Assembly: GCA_002708825.1 (NCBI GenBank) | Contig: PAPF01000043.1 | Coordinates: 62,001 to 126,000 of the forward strand | DNA from: Phyllobacteriaceae bacterium | Lineage (GTDB): Bacteria > Pseudomonadota > Alphaproteobacteria > Rhizobiales > Rhizobiaceae | DNA: 64,000 bases | Reading direction: 5' to 3' | Shown here: piece by piece, positions 56,275 to 64,000 of the stretch | Layout: the number at the start of each line of letters is the position of its first letter | Position numbering within the stretch: the first letter of the stretch is position 1 | Made by a program: the position numbers and the translations under genes | The notes under the pieces: model-generated | Seen by the model: only the letters and a program-made list of their open reading frames with translations | The model's database searches: none | Told to the model about the DNA's origin: nothing

Positions 56275-57243
56275 TCAGGCCGGACGCTGCTGCTCCCAGA
56301 CGGCAATTGCCGCGGCGAGGTCTTCCAGCGCCGCGCCGACCGACTTGAAAACGGTCACGGTCCTGTCGTCGGTCCGTCCGGGACAAGCGCCGCGCGCAAG
56401 CTCGAAGAGGTCGCCCGCGATCCGGTCTTCGCTCAGCGCGCCGGAGCCCATCGCCTGCACGATGTCGCCGCCCTCCTTCAGCGCACCGCCGCGCGTATCG
56501 ACGAACACCGTGCCGCGCCGCATCAGGTCGTCGTCGCTTTCGCGCATGGCAGGGGTGAAGGCGCCGACGAGATCGACATGGGTACCGTCCTTCACGAGCG
56601 CGCCCCTGACCAGCGGGACCGTGGAGAGCGTGCAACAGGAAATGATGTCGGCCTCCTGCTGTGCCTGGTCGAGGTCGCTGGTAAACGAAGCCTCGAACCC
56701 GGCATCGCTGAGCCGTTCTGCCAGCGCCTCGCCATTGGCGGCCGACCTGTTCCAGACGGTGACGCGCCGGATCGGCCGCTGGCTGGCATGGGCTTGCACC
56801 AGTTCGCCGGCCAGCGTGCCCGCGCCGCAGACGAGGAGATGGCTGGCATCCTTGCGCGCCAGGAAGGATGCGGCAAGCGCCGAGGCCGCCGCCGTGCGCC
56901 GCGCGGTCAGCCGCTGCCCGTCGATGATCGCCTGCGGCGCGCCCGTCCGTCCGTCGAGCAGCAGGTATTGCCCCATCACCGCCGGCAGGGCGCGGCTGTT
57001 GTTTTCCGGACTGACCGTGACGATCTTGATTCCGATATGCCCGCCATCCGATGTGCCGGCTTTCATGAAGTCGTTCCAGGCTGGCATGAGGAGCAGCACG
57101 GAATCCGCGTCGTCGGGTCTTTCGATGGTGTGGTGATGGCGCACAGGCTGCACCATGCCCTCGCGAAAGGCGGTTCCGAGCGCCTCTACGAGACGTGGAT
57201 AGTCAAGCGCGGAATCGACCGCTTCCGGACCGATGACTTTCAT
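56275..57243 (-). CDS. Ornithine cyclodeaminase/mu-crystallin family protein
   Basis: A 322-residue NAD-binding protein of the OCD family. The segments RHHHTIERPDD, GIKIVTVSPENN, the dinucleotide loop LVCGAGTLAGEL and HVDLVGAFTP are diagnostic. Members convert ornithine to proline, reduce cyclic imines (delta-1-pyrroline-2-carboxylate), or act on lysine derivatives. Substrate unclear. ATG 57243 gives the family start; an upstream in-frame start adds 24 basic residues. It is followed on the same strand by nothing nearby, and preceded by lapA-like. Confidence 0.85.
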   Translation of the reverse strand: MKVIGPEAVDSALDYPRLVEALGTAFREGMVQPVRHHHTIERPDDADSVLLLMPAWNDFMKAGTSDGGHIGIKIVTVSPENNSRALPAVMGQYLLLDGRTGAPQAIIDGQRLTARRTAAASALAASFLARKDASHLLVCGAGTLAGELVQAHASQRPIRRVTVWNRSAANGEALAERLSDAGFEASFTSDLDQAQQEADIISCCTLSTVPLVRGALVKDGTHVDLVGAFTPAMRESDDDLMRRGTVFVDTRGGALKEGGDIVQAMGSGALSEDRIAGDLFELARGACPGRTDDRTVTVFKSVGAALEDLAAAIAVWEQQRPA

Positions 57244-57253
57244 GGCTTCGCCC

Positions 57254-57583
57254 TTACTGGCGCGGTGCGGCAAGCGCGGTGGAGGAAGACGTGGCCTTCG
57301 ATGTCTCTGCCGCACGCAATTCCTTGACCTCGCGGCCGCGCTGGCGGGCCTGCTTGCGGTAGCGGCCCTGCTTCCACCATGTCGCGGCAGAGCCCAGCAC
57401 CATGCCGGTGACGAGCGCCAGGAACAGGTAGACGAAGAGCGGCCACTGCACCGTCAGCACGGGATTGCCGGGATTGAACGGATCGAGGGTGAAGGGCACG
57501 GCGCCGCGGTTGGCAACGGCCAGCGCGATCAGAACGATGGCGACCGGAACCAGAACGAGAACGGTGACGAGACGGTTGAGCAT
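57254..57583 (-). CDS. LapA-domain (DUF1049) membrane protein
   Basis: A 109-residue protein with two hydrophobic segments (about residues 5-23 and 47-67) and a basic cytoplasmic tail. LapA-domain proteins are linked in enterics to lipopolysaccharide assembly. It sits 57 bases after ihfB, a common neighbour in rhizobia. Confidence 0.8.
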   Translation of the reverse strand: MLNRLVTVLVLVPVAIVLIALAVANRGAVPFTLDPFNPGNPVLTVQWPLFVYLFLALVTGMVLGSAATWWKQGRYRKQARQRGREVKELRAAETSKATSSSTALAAPRQ

Positions 57584-57640
57584 GGCGATCGTGGTCCCTG
57601 GAATTGCAAACCGGACGCCCTGACGCGCCCCGGCCTGCTT

Positions 57641-57922
57641 TTAGTCCGCGTTCAGGCGCTCGCGCAACTCCTTGCCGGTCTTGAAGAACGGCACCCACTT
57701 TTCCTCCACGTGGACCGTGTCGCCGGTACGCGGGTTGCGCCCGGCGCGCGCCGGGCGGTTCTTGACGGAAAAGGCGCCAAAGCCGCGCAGTTCGACGCGG
57801 TTGCCCTTCGAAAGCGCGTCGGTGATCTCGTCGAAGATCGCGTTGACGATGTTCTCCACGTCGCGCTGGAAGAGATGCGGGTTCTTGGTGGCAATGATCT
57901 GCACGAGTTCCGATTTGATCAT
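57641..57922 (-). CDS. ihfB: Integration host factor subunit beta
   Basis: A 93-residue HU/IHF-family DNA-bending protein. The signature segment [22 protein letters not shown] contains the DNA-intercalating arm with proline. ATG 57922 starts [11 protein letters not shown], as in IhfB. It pairs with IhfA and helps sigma-54 promoters, so works with rpoN of this window. Confidence 0.95.
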   Translation of the reverse strand: MIKSELVQIIATKNPHLFQRDVENIVNAIFDEITDALSKGNRVELRGFGAFSVKNRPARAGRNPRTGDTVHVEEKWVPFFKTGKELRERLNAD

Positions 57923-57975
57923 GTCGTCCCCTTTTTGCGCGCGTGCCCCGTCGGAGCGGCAGCCTTCTTGAAATA

Positions 57976-58944
57976 TCAATTTTCCTGAATGGAGCCAACA
58001 GGTTGCCAGACCGAAAGCAGCCCGTCAAGGAACAGCCCTTCGCCGGCCAGCGCGCGAATGGCCGCCAGTTCGCCGCCCTCCAGTCCCAGCAGGCGCGAGG
58101 CCACGGCCAGCGGCAGGCCGCCGAGGGAACTCTCGGCCGGTTTCTTCCACTCGATGACCTTCAGCCCGCTGTCCACGCCTTTTTGCGCAAGCCAGGCCTT
58201 CGCTTCGTCCATGCCGCCCAGTTCATCGACCAGCTTGCGCTCCAGCGCCTGGCGCCCGGTGAACACCGAGCCGTCGGCCAGCAGGCGCACTTCGCTTTCC
58301 GAAAGCGGGCGCCGGTCGGTCACCAGTCCGACGAACCACTCGTAGCTGTCCAGGATCATGGCGCGCATCATCGCCCGTTCGTCGTCCGTCGTTTCGTTGA
58401 ACGGCGACGGCTCGGCCTTGAGCGGCGCTGACTTGATGGTGTCGACCTGAACGCCGATATTGTCGAGCAGTTGCGATACGTTCGGAATCTGCGCGATCAC
58501 GCCGATCGAACCGACGATGGAGGACTGGCGGGCGATGATGTGATCGGTTGCGCTGGCGATCATGTATCCTGCCGATGCGGCCAGCGTGCCGACCTGCGCC
58601 GTGACCGGTTTCTTTTCCGCGAGCTTGCGCACCGCCTCGAAGATGGCTTCCCCGCCCACCGTCGTCCCGCCGGGCGAATCGATGGTCAGGACGACGCCCT
58701 TTACATGGTCGGAAGCCGCCGCTTCGCCGATCCGCTTGATCAGTTCCTCGTCCTCCGTGATCGTTCCCTCGATCCGGATCTGGGCAATGTGATCGCGGCC
58801 CTTGCCGCCGATCTCGCCGCGCATGCCGGCCGTGGCCACCGCGATGACGCCGATGGCGGCCACGATGAAGGCCGCCGCGCGCCAGAATGTGACCTTGCGC
58901 CGCAGCCGGCGCCTGTCGATGATCGTGTCCGCGTCCTGCGCCAT
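57976..58944 (-). CDS. sppA: Signal peptide peptidase SppA
   Basis: A 322-residue membrane-anchored serine/lysine protease, the short (single-domain) SppA. An N-terminal anchor lies at about residues 20-40. The nucleophile is Ser124 in [12 protein letters not shown] and the general-base lysine is likely Lys176 in [10 protein letters not shown], 52 residues later as in Bacillus SppA. It degrades cleaved signal peptides. ATG 58944 gives a sensible cytoplasmic tail. Its gene sits 53 bases before ihfB. Confidence 0.93.
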   Translation of the reverse strand: MAQDADTIIDRRRLRRKVTFWRAAAFIVAAIGVIAVATAGMRGEIGGKGRDHIAQIRIEGTITEDEELIKRIGEAAASDHVKGVVLTIDSPGGTTVGGEAIFEAVRKLAEKKPVTAQVGTLAASAGYMIASATDHIIARQSSIVGSIGVIAQIPNVSQLLDNIGVQVDTIKSAPLKAEPSPFNETTDDERAMMRAMILDSYEWFVGLVTDRRPLSESEVRLLADGSVFTGRQALERKLVDELGGMDEAKAWLAQKGVDSGLKVIEWKKPAESSLGGLPLAVASRLLGLEGGELAAIRALAGEGLFLDGLLSVWQPVGSIQEN

Positions 58945-59156
58945 GGTCGTCGCTCCCTCGGAAGGCCTGCAGCGGCGAGTCCTAGCGCGATTGCATGGCG
59001 GATGCCATAGTCTTCCCGGCGGATGGACCAACGCCTGCTTTCATCGAAAAATAACCACAATGGCTTGCAATGCGGAAACGGTTGGGTCAATCGCTGGCTG
59101 TAACGCGCCGGCGTGTATCGCCATCCGGACCGGCCCGAAGGAGAAAGACGCTGTCA

Positions 59157-59861
59157 ATGGCCGTTGCCACAGCCCCGAATGCAGGCCGGCCCCGGCCGGC
59201 CCCGCCGGCGCATGGCCACACGCCCGAAGCCGCTTTCCTGGCCGCGCGCCGTCATACCCGGCGCGTGCGTTTCCTCAAGAAGGTCCTGCCCGTCATGGCG
59301 GTGGGCATCACCCTCGTCTTCGCGGTCTACTCCTGGGTCGTGACACCCGGAAAGGTCTCCATCGACGTGGCGTCCAGTGGTTTCGTCGATGGCAAGCTGA
59401 TCATGGCCTCGCCGAAACTCGACGGCTACACCCGCGACAACCTGCCCTATTCGATGACGGCCAGCCGCGCCATCCAGGAACCGGGCAACATGGAGCGTTT
59501 CGACCTGGAAGACATCGTCGCCCGCCTGCCGCTGTCCGCGGAACAAATGGCCGACGTCTCCGCGGCGAGCGGACGCTACGACAACACGACGAGGACGCTG
59601 AACATCGACAGTCCGATCTCGATCGTCACGACCGACGGGCTGCGGGCGCGTCTTTCCGGAGCGCGCATCGATGTCGGGTCCGGCAGCCTGGAGACGGGCG
59701 ACCCCGTCGAGATCAGTCTTGACGGATCGAGCATTACCGCCGATTCCATGCGGGTCACGGACAATGGCAAGGTGCTCGTGTTCGACAGGAACGTGCGAAT
59801 GACACTCGATCCGGAGCAATCACGTGAACGCGGCGCGGCCGATCCCGCCGGGAAGGAATGA
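59157..59861 (+). CDS. lptC: LPS export protein LptC
   Basis: A 234-residue bitopic protein with one N-terminal span (about residues 43-62: VLPVMAVGITLVFAVYSWVV) and a periplasmic beta-jellyroll. It passes lipopolysaccharide from LptBFG to LptA. ATG 59157 is preceded by GGAGAAAGACG. Four bases separate its stop from the lptA start. Confidence 0.9.
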   Translation: MAVATAPNAGRPRPAPPAHGHTPEAAFLAARRHTRRVRFLKKVLPVMAVGITLVFAVYSWVVTPGKVSIDVASSGFVDGKLIMASPKLDGYTRDNLPYSMTASRAIQEPGNMERFDLEDIVARLPLSAEQMADVSAASGRYDNTTRTLNIDSPISIVTTDGLRARLSGARIDVGSGSLETGDPVEISLDGSSITADSMRVTDNGKVLVFDRNVRMTLDPEQSRERGAADPAGKE

Positions 59862-59865
59862 CGCC

Positions 59866-60411
59866 ATGAAACCTCTCCTCGGTCCTGCCGTGGCCGTTTC
59901 GCTCCTTGCCGGCCTCGTTGCGCCGTCCATCGCACAGGACCGGGCGACGGGATTGAAGCTCGATTCCAGCAAGCCGATCCAGATCGAGAGCAACAATCTT
60001 GAAGTACGCGAGGCCGAAAGCGTCGCCATCTTCACCGGCAACGTGGCCGTCCAGCAGGACAAGACCGTCCTCAAGGCGGGCCGGATGAAGGTCTATTACA
60101 AGACGGATGGCGGATCTGCGACCACCGGCTCGGCCGATATCGACCGCCTCGAGGTGGACGGCACCGTCTATGTGCGCTCCGAAACCCAGGAGGCAACGGC
60201 CGAGAAGGGCGTCTACGACATGGAGAGCGAGATGCTGGTCCTGTCGGGGGACAAGGTTGTCCTGACCGAGGGCGCCAATGTCATCGTCGGCTGCAAGCTG
60301 ACGGTCAACACCAAGTCCGGACTGGCGAAGCTGGAGCCGTGCAGGAGCACCGGCGGTCGCGTGAAAATGCTGCTTTCGCCGGGCGCGGCCCGGAACAATG
60401 GCGGGAATTGA
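59866..60411 (+). CDS. lptA: LPS export periplasmic protein LptA
   Basis: A 181-residue protein with a signal peptide (residues 1-23, VAPSIAQ) and an OstA/LptA jellyroll ([19 protein letters not shown]). It bridges LptC and LptD and carries LPS across the periplasm. ATG 59866 gives the signal peptide. Confidence 0.92.
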   Translation: MKPLLGPAVAVSLLAGLVAPSIAQDRATGLKLDSSKPIQIESNNLEVREAESVAIFTGNVAVQQDKTVLKAGRMKVYYKTDGGSATTGSADIDRLEVDGTVYVRSETQEATAEKGVYDMESEMLVLSGDKVVLTEGANVIVGCKLTVNTKSGLAKLEPCRSTGGRVKMLLSPGAARNNGGN

Positions 60412-60467
60412 ACCGGGAACAAGGGGACCGGGCAGGATGGAACGCGCGCGTGGGCTTCTTTGAGCGA

Positions 60468-61265
60468 ATGAAACCTGGTGGCAGGACGGAAACTGGTGGC
60501 GCTGGCGCGCCGGCCGGGGCCGTGCCGCCGGACGACCGCTACAAGGGCACGCTGATCGCCCGCGGCCTGACCAAGAGTTACAAGGGCAGGCAGGTGGTCG
60601 ACGGCGTATCGCTCGGCGTGCGGTCCGGCGAGGCGGTGGGTCTGCTGGGTCCCAACGGCGCGGGCAAGACGACCTGCTTCTACATGGTCACGGGTCTGGT
60701 GGCCGCGGACAGGGGATCCATCGAGATCGACGGGCATGACGTGACCCATCTGCCGATGTACCGGCGCGCGCGCCTGGGTATCGGCTACCTGCCGCAGGAA
60801 GCCTCCATCTTCCGTGGTCTGTCTGTCGAGGACAATATCCGCGCCGTTCTGGAAGTGGTCGAGCCGGACCGCAAGGAGCGCGCCCGGCAGCTTGACCAGT
60901 TGCTGGAGGAATTCCACATCGCCCATCTGCGCAAGTCGCCCTCCATCGCCTTGTCGGGCGGCGAGCGCCGGCGCCTGGAAATCGCGCGGGCATTGGCCAG
61001 CCGGCCGAACTTCATGCTGCTCGACGAGCCGTTTGCCGGCGTGGACCCGATCGCGGTCGCCGATATCCAGCAACTCGTCCGCCATCTCACTGCCCGCGGC
61101 ATCGGTGTGCTCATCACCGATCACAATGTGCGCGAGACGCTCGGCCTGATCGACCGGGCCTATATCATCCATGCCGGCCAGGTTCTCACCCACGGCCGGC
61201 CCGGCGACATCGTCGCCAATCCGGATGTCCGCCGCCTCTATCTCGGCGAAGCCTTCACCCTCTGA
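60468..61265 (+). CDS. lptB: LPS export ABC transporter ATPase LptB
   Basis: A 265-residue ATPase with Walker [10 protein letters not shown], signature [16 protein letters not shown], Walker [14 protein letters not shown] and H-loop ITDHNVRET, all as in LptB. It powers LPS extraction by LptFG. The ATG at 60468 is used; a GTG 18 bases earlier is an alternative. It carries a 30-residue N-terminal polar extension before the ABC core. Confidence 0.95.
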   Translation: MKPGGRTETGGAGAPAGAVPPDDRYKGTLIARGLTKSYKGRQVVDGVSLGVRSGEAVGLLGPNGAGKTTCFYMVTGLVAADRGSIEIDGHDVTHLPMYRRARLGIGYLPQEASIFRGLSVEDNIRAVLEVVEPDRKERARQLDQLLEEFHIAHLRKSPSIALSGGERRRLEIARALASRPNFMLLDEPFAGVDPIAVADIQQLVRHLTARGIGVLITDHNVRETLGLIDRAYIIHAGQVLTHGRPGDIVANPDVRRLYLGEAFTL

Positions 61266-61333
61266 TAACCAGTCCGCCAGACGGCTGCGTCACCGTGCCC
61301 GCGTATTCGCGGCCGGATACCTTTTGGTAGTTC

Positions 61334-61363
61334 TTGACAAGCAAGGTTCAGGCCAAGTTTTAT
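61334..61363 (+). promoter_or_regulatory. Probable sigma-70 promoter for rpoN
   Basis: A perfect TTGACA (61334-61339) with TTTTAT (61358-61363) after 18 bases, in the lptB-rpoN gap. It would start a transcript about 70 bases before the rpoN ATG at 61438. Confidence 0.55.
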
Positions 61364-61437
61364 GCATGATTGTTGTGCGCTGCGGCAGGGGCGGCGGCGC
61401 GACGAACCGGGGCTTCGGCCCGGGGCAAGGGGTATCG

Positions 61438-62961
61438 ATGGCGCTTTCTGCCAAACTGCAGGTCAAGCAGACGCAATCGCTGGTGATGACGCCGCAGCTG
61501 ATGCAGTCGATCCGGCTGCTTCAGTATACCTCCGTCGAACTGGAGCGCTTCGTCGAGCAGGAAATCGAGCGGAATCCGCTCATCGAGCGCGACGAACGCG
61601 ACGGGACGGACGACCGGCGCGGGGAGGCCGATGGCGACGGGCCGCAGGCCGTTTCCGAAGGTGATGACGGATGGATGCAGGACGACCTGGAATGGAACGC
61701 CGCAGACATATCGGGAAAGCTGGATTCCTCTCTGGAAAACGTCTTTCCCGACGATCCCGGCACCCGTGAGGCCGTTCCGCTGCAGATGGAGACGAACTGG
61801 AAGTCGGCGCCATCTGGCGGTGGCGGCGGCGAGCCGTTCGATCTCGACCAGGTCACCGCCGCGCCGGTCACGCTGGCCGATCACGTGCGCGAGCAGATCG
61901 CCCTGGCCATCCGCGAACCGGCAGCCCGCCTCATCGCCGCCGAACTGGCCGACGGCCTCGATCCGGGCGGCTGGTATTCCGGCGACATGCAGGACGTGGC
62001 CACGCGTCTCGGCGTCGGCGCCGCCGAGGTCGAGGCCGTGCTGGCGCAATGCCAGCGCTTCGATCCGCCGGGCCTCTTTGCCCGTTCGCTGGCCGAGTGC
62101 ATCGCCCTGCAACTGAAGGCGAAAGACCGGTTCGACCCGGCGATGCAGGCCATGGTGGAGAACCTCGAACTGCTTGCACGCCGTGATTTCCAGAGCCTCA
62201 AGCGGCTGTGCGGCGTCGACGAGGAGGATCTCGTCGACATGCTGGCCGAAATCCGCAGCCTCGATCCGCGCCCCGGGACCGCCTTCGAGGGCGCGGTCGC
62301 CGACCCGGTCGTGCCCGACGTCTTTGTCTCGCGGGCCGCTGACGGGTCCTGGGCGGTCGAACTGAACCAGGATGCCCTGCCGCGCGTGCTGATGAACCAG
62401 GCCTATGCGAGCAAGGTGCAGGCCGGCGCCCGCACCAGGGAGGAAAAGGACTTCCTTGCCGAATGCATGCAGAATGCCAGTTGGCTGACGCGCAGCCTCG
62501 ACCAGCGCGCGCGCACCATCCTCAAGGTCGCTTCAGAGATCGTGCGCCAGCAGGATGCCTTTCTCGTCCATGGCGTCTCGCACCTGCGCCCGCTCAACCT
62601 GCGCACCATCGCCGACGCGATATCGATGCACGAATCGACGGTCAGCCGCGTGACCGCCAACAAGTTCATGATGACCCCGCGCGGTGTCATCGAGATGCGC
62701 TACTTCTTCACCGCGGCAATCGCCTCGGCCGAGGGTGGCGACGCCCATTCCGCCGAATCGGTGCGTCACCGCATCCGCCAGATGATCGAGGAGGAGACCG
62801 CGTCCACGGTCCTTTCCGATGACGCGATCATGGAGAAATTGCGCGCCGGCGGCATCGACGTGGCGCGCCGCACCGTCGCCAAGTATCGCGAGGGCATGAA
62901 CATTCCGTCCTCGGTGCAGCGGCGCCGGGAAAAGCGCGCCCTGGAAAAGGCGCGCCGCTGA
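61438..62961 (+). CDS. rpoN: RNA polymerase sigma-54 factor RpoN
   Basis: A 507-residue sigma-54. The Gln-rich activator-interacting region (LQVKQTQSLVMTPQLMQ) is at the N-terminus, an acidic stretch follows, a helix-turn-helix occurs as TIADAISMHESTVSRVT, and the RpoN box ARRTVAKYRE, which reads the -24 element, is intact. It directs nitrogen, transport and other genes with enhancer-binding proteins. Start ATG 61438 follows GGGGCAAGGGGT. Confidence 0.96.
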   Translation: MALSAKLQVKQTQSLVMTPQLMQSIRLLQYTSVELERFVEQEIERNPLIERDERDGTDDRRGEADGDGPQAVSEGDDGWMQDDLEWNAADISGKLDSSLENVFPDDPGTREAVPLQMETNWKSAPSGGGGGEPFDLDQVTAAPVTLADHVREQIALAIREPAARLIAAELADGLDPGGWYSGDMQDVATRLGVGAAEVEAVLAQCQRFDPPGLFARSLAECIALQLKAKDRFDPAMQAMVENLELLARRDFQSLKRLCGVDEEDLVDMLAEIRSLDPRPGTAFEGAVADPVVPDVFVSRAADGSWAVELNQDALPRVLMNQAYASKVQAGARTREEKDFLAECMQNASWLTRSLDQRARTILKVASEIVRQQDAFLVHGVSHLRPLNLRTIADAISMHESTVSRVTANKFMMTPRGVIEMRYFFTAAIASAEGGDAHSAESVRHRIRQMIEEETASTVLSDDAIMEKLRAGGIDVARRTVAKYREGMNIPSSVQRRREKRALEKARR

Positions 62962-63005
62962 CTGGTAACGGCGCTCCGTGTTTGCCCGGTCGCGGGGCTA
63001 TTTCA

Positions 63006-63034
63006 TTGACAACCGATACATCCGGCACTAAGAG
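63006..63034 (+). promoter_or_regulatory. Possible promoter for hpf
   Basis: TTGACA (63006-63011) and TAAGAG (63029-63034) at 17-base spacing in the 232-base rpoN-hpf gap. It implies a 5' leader of about 150 bases before hpf. Confidence 0.45.
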
Positions 63035-63193
63035 CGCGGCCCATCGGAGGCCCGGCCCGGCGGTTCTCCGTGCCGCACCTGTGGAAACCGGGCATGCGGG
63101 AAAATCCGGTCGGGGCCGATGGTCACGACGCCTTGTCTGTTGCGGGCACCGGTGTAGAATCGAAGCCCTGTTCCGGAAGAGAGGACTTTCCAC

Positions 63194-63775
63194 ATGAGCT
63201 TGCGCATTTCGGGAAAGCAGATGGAGATCGGCGATGCGTTCAGGACGCGCATCGAGGATCGCATCGGCGAGGCCATCGACAAGTATTTTGACGGAGGCTT
63301 CTCCGGCAAGGTGACGGTCGAGAAGAACGCCTCGCGCTTTGACGCCGATTGCACGCTGCATATCGACACGGGCCTCGTGCTGCAGTCGTCGGGCCGTGCC
63401 ATGGATCCCCAGGCCGCCTTCGACGAAGCGGCCGAGAAGCTGGAGAAGCGCCTGCGGCGCTACAAGCGGCGCCTGAAGAGCCATCATCACCGTGACAGCG
63501 AGCCGGGCCTCGACATTGCCTATCGTGTCATGGCGCCCGTGGCCGACGAGGACGAGGAAGTGCCGGAGGATTTCGCGCCCACCGTGGTGGCCGAATCGAC
63601 GCTATCCCTGCGGCAGATGACGGTCGCATCGGCCGTCATGGAACTCGACATGAAGGACAGCCCCGTCTTCGTGTTCCGCAACTCCGCCAACGATCAGGTG
63701 AACATCGTCTATCGCCGCGCCGACGGGAACATCGGCTGGATCGATCCTTCCGCTGGATCGATGGCGGCAGAATAA
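63194..63775 (+). CDS. hpf: Ribosome hibernation-promoting factor, long form
   Basis: A 193-residue long HPF: an N-terminal S30AE domain (MSLRISGKQMEIGDAFR; about residues 1-100) and a C-terminal dimerisation domain (PVFVFRNSANDQVNIVYRR). It dimerises and silences ribosomes in stationary phase. Its place between rpoN and ptsN is conserved in proteobacteria. Confidence 0.94.
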   Translation: MSLRISGKQMEIGDAFRTRIEDRIGEAIDKYFDGGFSGKVTVEKNASRFDADCTLHIDTGLVLQSSGRAMDPQAAFDEAAEKLEKRLRRYKRRLKSHHHRDSEPGLDIAYRVMAPVADEDEEVPEDFAPTVVAESTLSLRQMTVASAVMELDMKDSPVFVFRNSANDQVNIVYRRADGNIGWIDPSAGSMAAE

Positions 63776-63789
63776 GAAACAACAAGCTT

Positions 63790-63825
63790 CCGGTTGCGTT
63801 GCTCCTTTTTTGGGCCGGCAACCGG
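63790..63825 (+). repeat. Stem-loop between hpf and ptsN
   Basis: Perfect arms CCGGTTGC (63790-63797) and GCAACCGG (63818-63825) with a 20-base loop containing a T6 run. The right arm ends 15 bases before the ptsN ATG, so it could influence ptsN translation or end some hpf transcripts. Confidence 0.5.
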
Positions 63826-63840
63826 CAGAAAGGCTGATCC

Positions 63841-64000
63841 ATGGCTCTCGGCGATCTGGTGAGCGTCAACGCCATATTCCCGGCGGTGAAGGCCAATTCA
63901 AAGAAGCAGCTTCTGCAACTGCTGGCCGAGAAGGCGGCGGGGCTGACGGGGATTCCCGAACGGGAAATCTTCGACACCATCCTGCAGCGCGAGCGGCTGG
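63841..64000 (+). CDS. ptsN: PTS IIA-like nitrogen-regulatory protein PtsN (5' part)
   Basis: The first 53 codons of PtsN (EIIA-Ntr), cut by the window end. The start MALGDLVSVNAIFPAVKAN and the following KKQLLQLLAEKAA are typical; the phosphorylated histidine lies beyond the window. It belongs to the nitrogen PTS and affects potassium and phosphate uptake. AGAAAGG lies 6 bases before the ATG at 63841. Confidence 0.9.
   Translation, partial: MALGDLVSVNAIFPAVKANSKKQLLQLLAEKAAGLTGIPEREIFDTILQRERL

Overview
This window looks like a chromosomal segment of a GC-rich alphaproteobacterium, most likely of the order Hyphomicrobiales (Rhizobiales). The evidence is the gene order lptC-lptA-lptB-rpoN-hpf-ptsN, the blocks hrpB-actS(regB)-actR(regA) and trpS-murJ-glnD-maeB-mutS, an OlsB-type ornithine-lipid acyltransferase, a two-domain malic enzyme/phosphotransacetylase protein, a GAAC-N7-GAAC (alphaproteobacterial LexA) site at mmcB and an Irr-type TTTAGAA-N3-TTCTAAA box at an nfuA-like gene. 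Genus cannot be fixed from what is visible. No rRNA, tRNA, insertion sequence, prophage or CRISPR array was seen.

Positions 1-12335 hold an accessory carbon-uptake region: an FGGY kinase, a GpsA-like dehydrogenase, a class II aldolase, a glycerate 2-kinase, gluconokinase, 6-phosphogluconate dehydrogenase and a LysR regulator, followed by ugpBAEC for sn-glycerol-3-phosphate. The ugpC ATPase gene carries an in-frame TAA at codon 30, just before the Walker A motif. A likely Pho box lies upstream of ugpB.

Positions 12351-16905 hold a three-gene minus-strand efflux operon (DUF2892 membrane protein, adaptor, RND pump). Positions 17007-27371 hold a catabolic cluster of unassigned substrate: an Asp/Glu racemase-like protein and a GntR regulator face a ThDP enzyme, an enolase-superfamily enzyme, a DadA-like FAD oxidoreductase, a DctPQM TRAP transporter, a TauE-type exporter and a BASS-like permease. 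A perfect ATACAG-N2-CTGTAT palindrome sits in the divergent promoter. This is the best candidate for an undescribed pathway. A YnjBCD-type ABC transporter of unknown substrate follows (27460-31064).

From about 31 kb the window is mostly core genome: helicase HrpB, the ActS/ActR redox two-component pair, SOS-linked mmcB, an L,D-transpeptidase lipoprotein, nfuA, a universal stress protein, trpS, murJ, glnD, maeB, mutS, olsB, a hybrid histidine kinase, an AcuI-type reductase, lspA with two RNA methyltransferases in overlapping order, an ornithine cyclodeaminase homologue, lapA-like, ihfB, sppA, the LPS transport genes lptC/A/B, rpoN, hpf and the start of ptsN. A 31-residue single-span membrane protein gene is proposed at 56171-56266.

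How the parts connect: the first 12 kb would bring in and degrade sugar-alcohol or glycerol-phosphate type compounds into the pentose phosphate pathway and lower glycolysis. The GntR cluster would import an organic acid or amino acid and process it by racemisation or cycloisomerisation, oxidation and ThDP chemistry. The core half supplies nitrogen signalling (glnD, rpoN, ptsN), redox control (ActSR), envelope building (murJ, lpt, lspA, olsB) and genome maintenance (mutS, mmcB).
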